Assembly (NCBI RefSeq): GCF_003665095.1 | Contig: NZ_RCHV01000002.1 | Coordinates: 4,574,501-4,638,500 of the forward strand | DNA: 64,000 nt | Reading direction: 5' to 3' | From: Streptomyces sp. Z26 | GTDB lineage: Bacteria; Actinomycetota; Actinomycetes; Streptomycetales; Streptomycetaceae | Shown here: one piece after another, positions 48,464 through 55,705 of the stretch | How the letters are laid out: each line of letters opens with the position of its first letter | Numbering within the stretch: position 1 is the first letter of the stretch | Program-made: the position numbers and the translations under genes | Notes under the pieces: generated by a model | The model's input: only the letters and a program-made list of their open reading frames with translations | Told to the model about the DNA's origin: nothing | The model's database searches: none

Positions 48464-49252
48464 TCAGCGCCCGGTGTACCGGGGCTGCTCCTTGTCCACG
48501 AACGCCCGCACCGCGAGGGCGTGGTCCGCCGACCCGCCGGCGAGGACCTGGAGCGCCGCCTCCTTCTCGAGCGTCTCGGCCAGCGAGTGCGACGCGCCGT
48601 ACGCCAGCGACTCCTTGAGCGCGGCGTACGCCACCGTCGGGCCCGACGCCAGCCGTCGTGCCACCGCCTCCGCCTCGGCGGCCAGCTCGTCGGCGGCCAC
48701 CACCTGGTTGGTCAGGCCCAGTTCGAGCGCCTCTGGCGCCTTGACGTTGCGGGGGAACAGCAGCAGCTCCGTCGCGCGCGCGGTCCCGATCAGCCGCGGC
48801 AGCGTCCACGACATCCCCGAGTCGGCGGTGAGCGCGACCCCCGCGAAGGACGTGTTGAACGCGGCGGTGTCGGCCATCAGCCGGTAGTCCGCCGCGAGCG
48901 CGAACCCGGCGCCCGCGCCCGCCGCGACGCCGTTGACGGCGGCCACCACGGGCTTCGCCATCCCGGCGATCGCCAGGGTGATCGGGTTGTAGTGGTCGTG
49001 CACGGTGGTCAGCGCGTTGCCGCCCCGCTCGCGCAGCGCCCCGACGTGCTCCTTGAGGTCCTGCCCGACGCAGAACGCGCGGCCGTTCGCGGTCAGCAGC
49101 ACGGCCCGTACGTCCTCCGCGTCCGCCGCCGTCCGCAGCGCGTCGCGCAACGCCTCCTTCGTCTCGTGGTCGAGCGCGTTCATTGCGTCCGGGCGGTTCA
49201 GGGTGATCGTCGCGAGACCCTCGGTGAGGTCGTAGAGCACGGTGTCGGCCAT
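48464..49252 (-). CDS. Enoyl-CoA hydratase/isomerase family protein
   Basis: A 262-residue crotonase-fold protein. It contains LATITLNRPDAMNALD, the oxyanion-hole segments RAFCVGQDLKEH and AVNGVAAGAGAGFALAADYR, and ADSGMSWTLPRLIG. The Asp in the last motif, rather than Glu, is like PaaG-type isomerases, so it may act as an isomerase or an aryl-CoA hydratase rather than in straight beta-oxidation. The ATG at 49252 follows a CATGCT element by 7 nt and no Shine-Dalgarno sequence is evident. It converges with tag; only 24 bases separate the stops. Confidence 0.87.
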   Translation of the reverse strand: MADTVLYDLTEGLATITLNRPDAMNALDHETKEALRDALRTAADAEDVRAVLLTANGRAFCVGQDLKEHVGALRERGGNALTTVHDHYNPITLAIAGMAKPVVAAVNGVAAGAGAGFALAADYRLMADTAAFNTSFAGVALTADSGMSWTLPRLIGTARATELLLFPRNVKAPEALELGLTNQVVAADELAAEAEAVARRLASGPTVAYAALKESLAYGASHSLAETLEKEAALQVLAGGSADHALAVRAFVDKEQPRYTGR

Positions 49253-49574
49253 GCGCCACAGCATGGCCCAGATCACCGGGAGCCGGAAGACGGTCCCGCC
49301 GCCCGCCGGACCCCGTGACGCGCGCGGGCTCCCGCGCGGTCCGCGACGTACGGGCGACGGGTGCCCGGAAGCGGAACGTCGAGCCGGAGCAGGGCTTGAT
49401 CGCCGGATTGGGGTGGTTTGGGAGGGAGCGTTGCCGAAGGGATGCAGACCGCTGTTGGTCATCGGGTCACGGCATGCGGGATAATGGGTGGGAAGCAATG
49501 TGTTCGATGCCGGTCACACGTGCCTACGGAGGCCGTCGGCTGACGATGAGCTGGTTTCAGGAAGGGGAACGAGC
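49253..49574. other. Divergent spacer between the crotonase gene and the DUF3117 gene
   Basis: No gene is visible in these 322 bases. The half next to 49253 is very GC-rich; the half from 49400 to 49490 is markedly AT-richer and carries the promoter at 49455-49485. Confidence 0.45.
49455..49485 (+). promoter_or_regulatory. Candidate promoter for the DUF3117 gene
   Basis: TTGGTC (49455-49460) and GATAAT (49480-49485) are both good elements, though the 19-nt spacer is long. GATAAT is one of the closest matches to the bacterial -10 consensus in the window. The leader would be about 80 nt. Confidence 0.45.
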
Positions 49575-49742
49575 ATGGCGGCCATGAAGCCGCGAACGGG
49601 CGACGGCCCGCTCGAGGTGACCAAGGAGGGGCGGGGCATCGTCATGCGCGTTCCTCTCGAAGGCGGTGGGCGACTCGTCGTCGAGCTGACCCCGGACGAG
49701 GCGGTGGCGCTCGGCGAGGAGCTGAAGAAGGTCTGCGGCTGA
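49575..49742 (+). CDS. DUF3117 family small protein
   Basis: A 55-residue protein (MAAMKPRTGDGPLEVTKEGR, then GIVMRVPLEGGGRLVVELTP) with one predicted beta-sheet and a C-terminal helix. It is nearly invariant across actinobacteria (DUF3117; Rv1211 in M. tuberculosis, where it also follows tag). The ATG at 49575 has a GAAGGGG site. The strong conservation, short length and good promoter suggest an abundant core protein, but no function is known. Confidence 0.93.
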   Translation: MAAMKPRTGDGPLEVTKEGRGIVMRVPLEGGGRLVVELTPDEAVALGEELKKVCG

Positions 49743-49762
49743 CACCTGTGACCATCGGGCTG

Positions 49763-49790
49763 CCCCGGAGCGTGCAGACGCCCCGGGGCT
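49763..49790 (+). terminator. Candidate terminator after the DUF3117 gene
   Basis: GCCCCGG (49763-49769) pairs with CCGGGGC (49784-49790) across a 14-nt loop, starting 20 nt after the stop. The stem is shorter than the other terminators in the window. Confidence 0.45.
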
Positions 49791-49922
49791 CCGCCTTGTC
49801 CGGGGGCGGGACGGGACGGTGGGGACGGCGCGGGCCGCGTGAGATTGCGCACCCGCGGGCCCGGCGCCTCCGGGGCTCGTGGGGCCCGCGCATCCGTGGG
49901 TCGTCCCGGCGGCGTACGGGCG

Positions 49923-50609
49923 TCAGCGGCCCTGTTTGACGGCGCACAGCAGCCCGTCGCCCACCGGCAGCAGCGAGACGGCCAGCGCGGCGCTCTCCCG
50001 TACGGTCCGCAGCACCTCGCGCAGCCGGATCACCTCGCTGCGCTGGACGCCGGAGTCCACGGTGTGGCCGTCGGCGAAGACGCCCTCGAAGCAGACGAGG
50101 CCGCCGGTCCGCAGCAGGCGCAGGGATTCACCGAGGTAATCGGGGTATTCCATGCGGTCACCGTCACAGAAGACGAGGTCATAACCGCCGTCCGCGAGGC
50201 GCGGCAGCACATCCAGGGCGCGGCCCGGAATGAACCGCGCGCGGTTGCCCGCGAATCCGGCGCCGCGGAATGCCTGGCGCGCGAATTGCTGCCGCTCCGG
50301 CTCGATGTCGACCGTGGTCAGCACGCCGTCGGGGCGCATGCCCCGCAACAGGTAAATTCCCGAGACGCCGGTGCCCGTGCCGATCTCGGCCACCGCCTTG
50401 GCGTCGGCGGTGGCGGCGAGCAGCCGGAGAGCGGCGCCGGTGGCCGACGAGACCGAGGACAGTCCCGCCTCGCGCGCGCGGTCGCGGGCCCAGCGGAGCG
50501 CGGCGCCCTCGGCGTTCTCGACCAGCTCGGAGGAGTACGCGTCGGCGAACGCCCAGCTCGTCTGCCGGTTGCCGCTAATGGCCCTCTCCCGTCCCCGTGG
50601 TCGACGCAA
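49923..50609 (-). CDS. SAM-dependent O-methyltransferase
   Basis: Class I methyltransferase of 228 residues in the O-methyltransferase family 3 (catechol/caffeoyl-CoA type). The SAM-binding loop is VAEIGTGTGVSGIYLLRGM, followed by LTTVDIEPERQQ and YDLVFCDGDRMEYPDYL with the metal-binding Asp. The TTG at 50609 (LRRPRGRERAISGNRQTSWA) is chosen because it matches the position of the start in related proteins; no upstream ATG gives a conserved sequence. It is divergent from the ECF sigma gene, as is Rv1220c from sigE in M. tuberculosis. The substrate is unknown. Confidence 0.88.
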   Translation of the reverse strand: MRRPRGRERAISGNRQTSWAFADAYSSELVENAEGAALRWARDRAREAGLSSVSSATGAALRLLAATADAKAVAEIGTGTGVSGIYLLRGMRPDGVLTTVDIEPERQQFARQAFRGAGFAGNRARFIPGRALDVLPRLADGGYDLVFCDGDRMEYPDYLGESLRLLRTGGLVCFEGVFADGHTVDSGVQRSEVIRLREVLRTVRESAALAVSLLPVGDGLLCAVKQGR

Positions 50610-50632
50610 CCGAGACTGTATCGGCTGCCCCG

Positions 50633-50658
50633 GGAACCCGTCGGTGGGACCGGGCGTT
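50633..50658 (+). promoter_or_regulatory. ECF (SigE-type) promoter upstream of the sigma gene
   Basis: GGAACC at 50633-50638, a 16-nt spacer and CGTT at 50655-50658 match the SigE-class ECF consensus (GGGAACC, 15-17 nt, CGTT) essentially perfectly. The transcript would begin near 50665, before both possible starts of the sigma gene. This strongly suggests that the sigma factor activates its own gene. Confidence 0.6.
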
Positions 50659-50739
50659 GGGAGAGTGGGTGAATGGACGAGAAGCGAGTCGCAAATGCAG
50701 GTCAATTCTGCTTATCCGGAGCTAACGGGCGAGGTGGCT

Positions 50740-51522
50740 ATGGTAGGGGCTCCACTGGACACCACCAGAGCCGACAGGGGAGGTGCGGCTGCGGCCGGGG
50801 GCCGGGGAGTGCTTCGGCGCTTTCGCTGGTCGGCGGACGAGCCGAAATCCGTGACCAACAATGCTGACCACGTCCACCCAGCCGACTCCGCCGCGACCGC
50901 GACTTTCGACACCGATGCGGATTCCCCGACGTGGACCCCTCCCACCTGGGAGGAGATCGTCAGCACGCACAGCGCCCGGGTCTACCGGCTGGCGTACCGC
51001 CTGACGGGGAACCAGCACGACGCCGAGGACCTCACCCAGGAGGTCTTCGTCCGCGTCTTCCGCTCCCTGTCGACGTACACCCCCGGCACCTTCGAGGGCT
51101 GGCTGCACCGCATCACGACCAACCTCTTCCTGGACACCGTGCGCCGCAAGCAGCGCATCCGTTTCGACGCGCTCGCGGACGACGCCGCCGAGCGGCTGCC
51201 CAGCCGGGAGCCCACCCCGCAGCAGCACTTCAACGACACGCACTTCGACGCCGACGTGCAGCAGGCACTCGACACCCTGGCGCCCGAGTTCCGGGCGGCG
51301 GTGGTCCTCTGCGACATCGAGGGCCTGTCGTACGAGGAGATCGCCGCCACCCTCGGCGTGAAGCTCGGCACGGTGCGCAGCCGTATCCACCGCGGGCGGT
51401 CGCACCTGCGCAAGGCGCTGAAGCACCGCTCTCCCGCGGCGCGCGCCGAGCAGCAGCGCGCGCTGAGAGCCGTCATCCCGGCGGTGCCGGGCGCGCTGAC
51501 GGAGGAGGTCGTGGCGGAGTGA
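50740..51522 (+). CDS. ECF RNA polymerase sigma factor, orthologue of mycobacterial SigE
   Basis: Extracytoplasmic-function sigma factor of 260 residues. Region 2 is visible in ARVYRLAYRLTGNQHDAEDL and TQEVFVRVFRSLSTYTPGTF, region 4 in ALDTLAPEFRAAVVLCDIEG and LSYEEIAATLGVKLGTVRSR. A disordered N-terminal tail of about 65 residues precedes region 2. The ATG at 50740 has GGCGAGG upstream; an in-frame ATG at 50695 would add 15 residues, and multiple starts are known for the mycobacterial protein. The stop overlaps the anti-sigma gene by four bases. Gene order (anti-sigma, htrA, tatB) identifies it as the SigE-type envelope-stress factor, not the streptomycete protein called SigE. Confidence 0.92.
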   Translation: MVGAPLDTTRADRGGAAAAGGRGVLRRFRWSADEPKSVTNNADHVHPADSAATATFDTDADSPTWTPPTWEEIVSTHSARVYRLAYRLTGNQHDAEDLTQEVFVRVFRSLSTYTPGTFEGWLHRITTNLFLDTVRRKQRIRFDALADDAAERLPSREPTPQQHFNDTHFDADVQQALDTLAPEFRAAVVLCDIEGLSYEEIAATLGVKLGTVRSRIHRGRSHLRKALKHRSPAARAEQQRALRAVIPAVPGALTEEVVAE

Positions 51523-52439
51523 ACGGCGCCGACAACGGCCTGACGCCCGCCGAGGAGCATCTCGGCGACCGTCTGGCGGCACTCGTGGACGGCGAGTTGG
51601 GGCACGACGCGCGCGAGCGCGTCCTGTCGCACCTGGCCACCTGCTGGAGCTGTAAGGCCGAAGCCGACGCCCAGCGCCGCCTGAAGAACGTCTTCGCGGA
51701 CGCCGCGCCGCCGCCCCCCTCGGACGGCCTGCTGGCGCGTCTCCAGGGGCTGCCGGCGGGCGGCGACCCCGGCTCCGGCCCGGGTTCCGGGGGGACCCTC
51801 GGCGACGACGACGAGGAACGCGGTTCCCTTCCCGGCGTCCTGCGCCGCACCCGGCCCCCGCTGGCCCTCGACTACTTCCCGGGCGGGCGTGGCGCCAGCG
51901 TGCTCACCCCGGACCGCGGCTTCCGGATACATCGCGCGCACGAGCCGGAGCGGGCGCCGTCACGGGGACGCCGGTTCGCGTTCGTCGCGGCGGGCGCGTT
52001 CTCCGTCGCGGCCCTCGCGCTGAGCGGCCCGCTCAACTCCGGCTCGGCCGGGGGCTCGCCGGTCGCGGCGGGGGAGCGCGGTGGTGCCTCGGCGGGCCCG
52101 ACCCGTGCGCCCACGTCGCCCGCGGCCGCCGAGCGGGAGTCCCGCCGCCGGGGCGGCGGCGAGTCCGGGCAGCAGCGCGCGGCCACCGCGTCGCCGCGTC
52201 CGGCGGCCAGCCAGTCCGTACGGACGCAGCTGGTGGCCGGGATGTCGGAGCCCATGCGAGACCATCCGCTGATGCGCGGTTCGTCGGCCTTCACGCCCTC
52301 GCTGCCGGGGCCGCCATCGCTGTCCCGGGCTCTGGCGGCGGAGAAGCGGACGCCGCTGGACGCGGTGCCGGGCCGCACCCCCGCGCCGAAGGCCCCGGCG
52401 CCCTCGCCCGCCACGTCGGCGGTCACCCCGGAGCGCTGA
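51519..52439 (+). CDS. rseA: Anti-sigma factor with zinc-binding ZAS domain (RseA type)
   Basis: Membrane-anchored anti-sigma factor of 306 residues that should hold the upstream sigma factor inactive. The ZAS motif HxxxCxxC is present as H38-C42-C45 in RVLSHLATCWSCKAEA. A Pro/Gly/Asp linker leads to one membrane segment (RRFAFVAAGAFSVAALALSG, about residues 148-168), followed by a long Ser/Pro/Ala-rich extracytoplasmic tail. The GTG at 51519 overlaps the sigma gene stop (GTGA), giving coupled 1:1 synthesis. Release is likely through redox or phosphorylation-dependent degradation, as for RseA of mycobacteria; the periplasmic protease gene htrA follows directly. Confidence 0.9.
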   Translation: MNGADNGLTPAEEHLGDRLAALVDGELGHDARERVLSHLATCWSCKAEADAQRRLKNVFADAAPPPPSDGLLARLQGLPAGGDPGSGPGSGGTLGDDDEERGSLPGVLRRTRPPLALDYFPGGRGASVLTPDRGFRIHRAHEPERAPSRGRRFAFVAAGAFSVAALALSGPLNSGSAGGSPVAAGERGGASAGPTRAPTSPAAAERESRRRGGGESGQQRAATASPRPAASQSVRTQLVAGMSEPMRDHPLMRGSSAFTPSLPGPPSLSRALAAEKRTPLDAVPGRTPAPKAPAPSPATSAVTPER

Positions 52440-52515
52440 TCGCCCGCCTCGCTGGGCCCGGCCCCCGTGGACCTGGTTGAATCCTGTGCCAGGCGCGGAG
52501 AACGATGGGGAGAGC

Positions 52516-54108
52516 ATGGACGAGGGGAAGGCCACCCGGCCGAAGTGGTGGAGCCGCCCACGCAGGGCCTCCGTTGACGAGCCGTACGGCGGCGTGAGCG
52601 GTGACGGCGGGATGCCGCCGCCCGAGGCCGCCACGCCGCCGCCCGGACCGTCCGCGCCAGCCGGGGCGCCCGGCGGCCCGGGTGGGACTGCCCCGCGGCC
52701 GCTGCACGCCGAGGACCCGTACCACACACCGCCGTACGGCGGCCCCGGCCCGTGGGCGCCCGCACCCCCCGTGCAGCGCCCCGGCCCGCCGCCCGGCGGT
52801 GGCACGACCCCCGCGCAGGGCACCGCGGCCGCCGGACCGCACCCGCCCGCGCAGGCCGCCACGCCGGGGCGGACCGGGCAACTCCCGGGTGCGGCACCGG
52901 CGCAGGCCGCCGCGCCGCCCGAGGCACAGGGCTTCCCGCAGTCCCCCTGGCTCGGCTACGACCCCTGGGCCGCGCCCCACGCCGCCCCCGAGGAGCCCCG
53001 CCGCTCCGGCCGCCGCCGCGCCGTCATCGGCGCGGTCCTGCTGGCGCTGCTCGCGGGCGGTCTCGGCGGCGCCGCCGGGGCGTACGTGGAGCGCCAGGGC
53101 GGCTTCGGCGACGTCGAGCTGGCGCAGGCCCCCGCGGAGAAGACCGGCCGCGCGCCCGGCAGCGTGCCCGGGATCGCCGAGGCGGTCCTGCCGGGCGTCG
53201 TCACCATCAACGTGCGCGGTGGCGGCAGCGAGGGCACCGGCACCGGCTTCGTGCTGGACGACAAGGGCCACATCCTCACCAACAACCACGTGGTGGAGCC
53301 CGCGGGGAACGGCGGCAAGGTCCAGGTCACGTTCAACGGCGGCGAGACCGCCGAGGCCGAGGTCGTCGGCCGCGACGGCGGGTACGACCTGGCGGTCGTC
53401 CGCGTCGAGGGCGTCTCCGGGCTGGACCCGTTGCCGCTGGGCAACTCCGAGTCCGTACGGGTCGGGGACCCGGTGATCGCCATCGGCGCCCCCTTCGGCC
53501 TGGACGGCACGGTCACCACGGGCATCATCAGCGCCAAGGAGCGGCCCATCACGGCTGGTGGCGAGGACGGCGCCAGCGACATGAGCTACGTGGACGCGCT
53601 CCAGACGGACGCGTCGATCAACCCCGGCAACTCCGGTGGCCCGCTGGTCGACCACAAGGGCCGCGTCATCGGGATCAACAGCGCCATAAAGGCCGCCGCC
53701 GAAGGCCAGCAGGCGCCCGGCGACACCCAGGGCGGCAGCATCGGCCTGGGCTTCGCCATCCCGGTGAACCAGGCGAAGCGGGTCGCGGAGGAGCTGATCA
53801 ACACGGGCAAGGCGATCCACCCCGTGATCGGCGTGACGCTCGACATGGCGTACGCGGGCAACGGCGCCCGCGTCGTGGACAAGGGCAGCGGCAGCGAGCC
53901 GGTGACCCCCGACGGCCCCGGTGACAAGGCGGGTATCCGCGCGGGCGACCTGATCACCGAGGTGGACGGCCAGCGGGTGAACAGCGGCGAGGAGCTGATC
54001 GTCAAGATCCGCAGCCACCGCCCCGGCGACGTGCTGGGCCTTCGGCTGGAACGGGACGGCAAGGAGAAGTCCGTACGCCTCAAGCTCGGTACGGCGAGCG
54101 GCCGGTGA
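52516..54108 (+). CDS. htrA: Membrane-bound HtrA/DegP serine protease
   Basis: Envelope protease and chaperone of 530 residues. A Pro/Gly/Ala-rich cytoplasmic N-terminus of about 165 residues precedes one membrane helix (RRRAVIGAVLLALLAGGLGG). The S1C protease domain has the catalytic triad H258 (ILTNNHVV), D291 (GYDLAVV) and S373 (NPGNSGGPLVD), followed by a single C-terminal PDZ domain (PDGPGDKAGIRAGDLITEVD). All catalytic residues are intact. The ATG at 52516 has GGGAGAGC upstream. It lies downstream of the anti-sigma gene and upstream of tatB, the same order as in M. tuberculosis (Rv1222-Rv1224). Confidence 0.94.
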   Translation: MDEGKATRPKWWSRPRRASVDEPYGGVSGDGGMPPPEAATPPPGPSAPAGAPGGPGGTAPRPLHAEDPYHTPPYGGPGPWAPAPPVQRPGPPPGGGTTPAQGTAAAGPHPPAQAATPGRTGQLPGAAPAQAAAPPEAQGFPQSPWLGYDPWAAPHAAPEEPRRSGRRRAVIGAVLLALLAGGLGGAAGAYVERQGGFGDVELAQAPAEKTGRAPGSVPGIAEAVLPGVVTINVRGGGSEGTGTGFVLDDKGHILTNNHVVEPAGNGGKVQVTFNGGETAEAEVVGRDGGYDLAVVRVEGVSGLDPLPLGNSESVRVGDPVIAIGAPFGLDGTVTTGIISAKERPITAGGEDGASDMSYVDALQTDASINPGNSGGPLVDHKGRVIGINSAIKAAAEGQQAPGDTQGGSIGLGFAIPVNQAKRVAEELINTGKAIHPVIGVTLDMAYAGNGARVVDKGSGSEPVTPDGPGDKAGIRAGDLITEVDGQRVNSGEELIVKIRSHRPGDVLGLRLERDGKEKSVRLKLGTASGR

Positions 54109-54191
54109 GGTGCCCGACGAGGTGCGGGGACCGGCCGGTACGGGTGCCTGTTTCTGAACGATCGACCCGGTCCGCGGGCGGTCCGCTGGGG

Positions 54192-54197
54192 TACCGT
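54192..54197 (+). promoter_or_regulatory. Candidate -10 element for tatB
   Basis: TACCGT fits TANNNT and would place the transcript start near 54204, 38 nt before the GTG at 54242, which has a good GGGAGCTG site. The -35 is not convincing. Confidence 0.3.
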
Positions 54198-54241
54198 GAC
54201 TCCGGGCAGGACAGGCGTGGACGTAGAGAGGGAGCTGTCAG

Positions 54242-54721
54242 GTGTTCTTCGACATAGGACCCCTCGAGCTGATCGCGCTGATCATTCTGTCGATTTTGGT
54301 GTTCGGCCCGGACAAACTGCCCAAGATGATTCAGGATGTGACGGGATTCATTCGCAAGGTCCGACAGTTCTCGGACAACGCGAAGGAGGACATCCGGACC
54401 GAACTGGGCCCGGAGTTCAAGGACTTCGAGTTCGAGGACCTCAACCCGAAGACCTTCGCCCGCAAGCATCTGATGGACAACGACGACCTGGGCATCAAGG
54501 AGATCCGTAACGGCTTCGACCTGCGGAAAGACCTGGCCGAGGTGACCGACGCGGTGAACGGCAAGGACACCGCGAACGGTTCCGGGACGGCCGGTGGCAG
54601 CGGCGGCGGCACCGGCGCGGAGGGCGCGGACAGCACCGCGTCGCGGCCGAACCTGACGAAGGGCGAACCGACTCGTACCGCCAAGGACGAGCCGCCGCCC
54701 TTCGACTCCGACGCCACCTGA
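54242..54721 (+). CDS. tatB: Sec-independent protein translocase TatB
   Basis: Component of the twin-arginine export system, 159 residues. The N-terminal membrane helix FFDIGPLELIALIILSILVF, followed by GPDKLPKMIQDVTGFIRKVR, is the TatA/B pattern; the Glu in LELIA and the long amphipathic helix with many charged residues (DNAKEDIRTELGPEFKDFEF) favour TatB over TatA. The C-terminus is a Gly/Thr-rich tail. The GTG at 54242 has GGGAGCTG upstream. Its placement after the stress sigma, anti-sigma and protease genes is conserved in mycobacteria. The window also encodes at least one Tat substrate (the serine hydrolase at 9054). Confidence 0.92.
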   Translation: MFFDIGPLELIALIILSILVFGPDKLPKMIQDVTGFIRKVRQFSDNAKEDIRTELGPEFKDFEFEDLNPKTFARKHLMDNDDLGIKEIRNGFDLRKDLAEVTDAVNGKDTANGSGTAGGSGGGTGAEGADSTASRPNLTKGEPTRTAKDEPPPFDSDAT

Positions 54722-54882
54722 AACAGGACATCCCGCCCTCCGCTGGAGTCGTTATCCGGGCGCGTATCACCGGTCATGCCCGACACGGCCGTTGCGGGTG
54801 GCTATTCTCCCTGTGTCCGGGGTCGGGCCGTCCGAGGGGGGCGGCCGTCCATGGCACGGGGCAACTAGGAGGCGTCGCGCAG

Positions 54883-55566
54883 ATGGAGACGACGAGTCGC
54901 GTAGGACCGCAGGGAGCGCCCGGCGGCACGCCGGGCGACGGAGCGGCGACCGCCACGGGTGACGAGTCCGCGGGACGCCGTTCGGTGGACGGCTATCTCA
55001 AGGCGGCGTTCCCCTGGTACGGCCTCGACGAGGCGTTCACGGGGCCCCGCTGGCTGAACCAGGTCGGTGCCACCTCCGACGGCACGGTCGAGCACGGCTC
55101 CACCGGCCACGGGGACGAGCCCTCGCTCCGGCTGGAGGTCGGCCCGGAGAACGGCCGCTTCGTGGTGGTCGTGACGGTCGCCAGCCGCCCCGTACGGCGC
55201 AGCGCGGACGGCACCGGCGTGCTCGACGCCTCGTCCGTGTCGACGGTGGCCTGGCTCGCCGGTTCGGGGCTGCTGTCCCGCACCTGGCCCACCGAGATGG
55301 AGCGTTCGCTGCGGCAGGACTGGCTGGACCAGCAGACCGCGATCGCCTGGGAGTTGGCGGACGACCTGGCCGCCCCGGACTGGTCCGGGCTCTCGCTGCC
55401 GGTGGACGGGGTGGCGACCGAGTTCCACTACCGCGAGTCGGAGTACGGCTGGGTGCTGGCGGGCGCGGCCGGGGACGGTGTGCTGCTCGGCGCGTACGGG
55501 CGCGGGATGAGCGCGTACGGCCTCGGCTTCTCCGTGATCAAGGAGATCGGGGACTACGTGCGCTGA
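54883..55566 (+). CDS. Conserved hypothetical protein
   Basis: A 227-residue protein without signal peptide or membrane helix. Notable segments are YLKAAFPWYGLDEAFTGPRW, GRFVVVVTVASRPVRR, DWLDQQTAIAWELADDLAAP and the C-terminal GRGMSAYGLGFSVIKEIGDY. I recognise it as an actinobacterial protein often found after tatB, but no domain or activity can be assigned. The first 30 residues are a low-complexity Gly/Thr tail. The ATG at 54883 follows an AGGAGGCG site. A TATTCT element at 54803-54808 may be its -10, giving a leader of about 68 nt. Confidence 0.75.
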   Translation: METTSRVGPQGAPGGTPGDGAATATGDESAGRRSVDGYLKAAFPWYGLDEAFTGPRWLNQVGATSDGTVEHGSTGHGDEPSLRLEVGPENGRFVVVVTVASRPVRRSADGTGVLDASSVSTVAWLAGSGLLSRTWPTEMERSLRQDWLDQQTAIAWELADDLAAPDWSGLSLPVDGVATEFHYRESEYGWVLAGAAGDGVLLGAYGRGMSAYGLGFSVIKEIGDYVR

Positions 55567-55611
55567 ACCGCGTACGCGCGTACGTCTCCTCGCACCGGAC
55601 GGGTGCGCGAC

Positions 55612-55648
55612 GTGGCGGCGGTCGGGCCCCGGGGGCCACCGCCGCCAC
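55612..55648. terminator. Hairpin between the hypothetical gene and mrp
   Basis: An 11-bp stem (55612-55622 with 55638-55648, arm GTGGCGGCGGT) with a GC-rich 15-nt loop, about 45 nt after the stop at 55566. Together with the palindrome at 55670 it separates convergent genes. Confidence 0.6.
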
Positions 55649-55669
55649 ACGTCCGTCCGGGGCCGGACG

Positions 55670-55693
55670 GGAACGGTCGGCGCCGACCGTTCC
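55670..55693. terminator. 24-bp perfect palindrome before the end of mrp
   Basis: Arm GGAACGGTCGGC (55670-55681) is followed without spacer by its complement (55682-55693). As a hairpin it gives a 10-bp stem and a GCGC loop. It lies 12 nt past the mrp stop on the minus strand, so it is probably the mrp terminator. Confidence 0.65.
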
Positions 55694-55705
55694 AGCGCGG
55701 AACGG

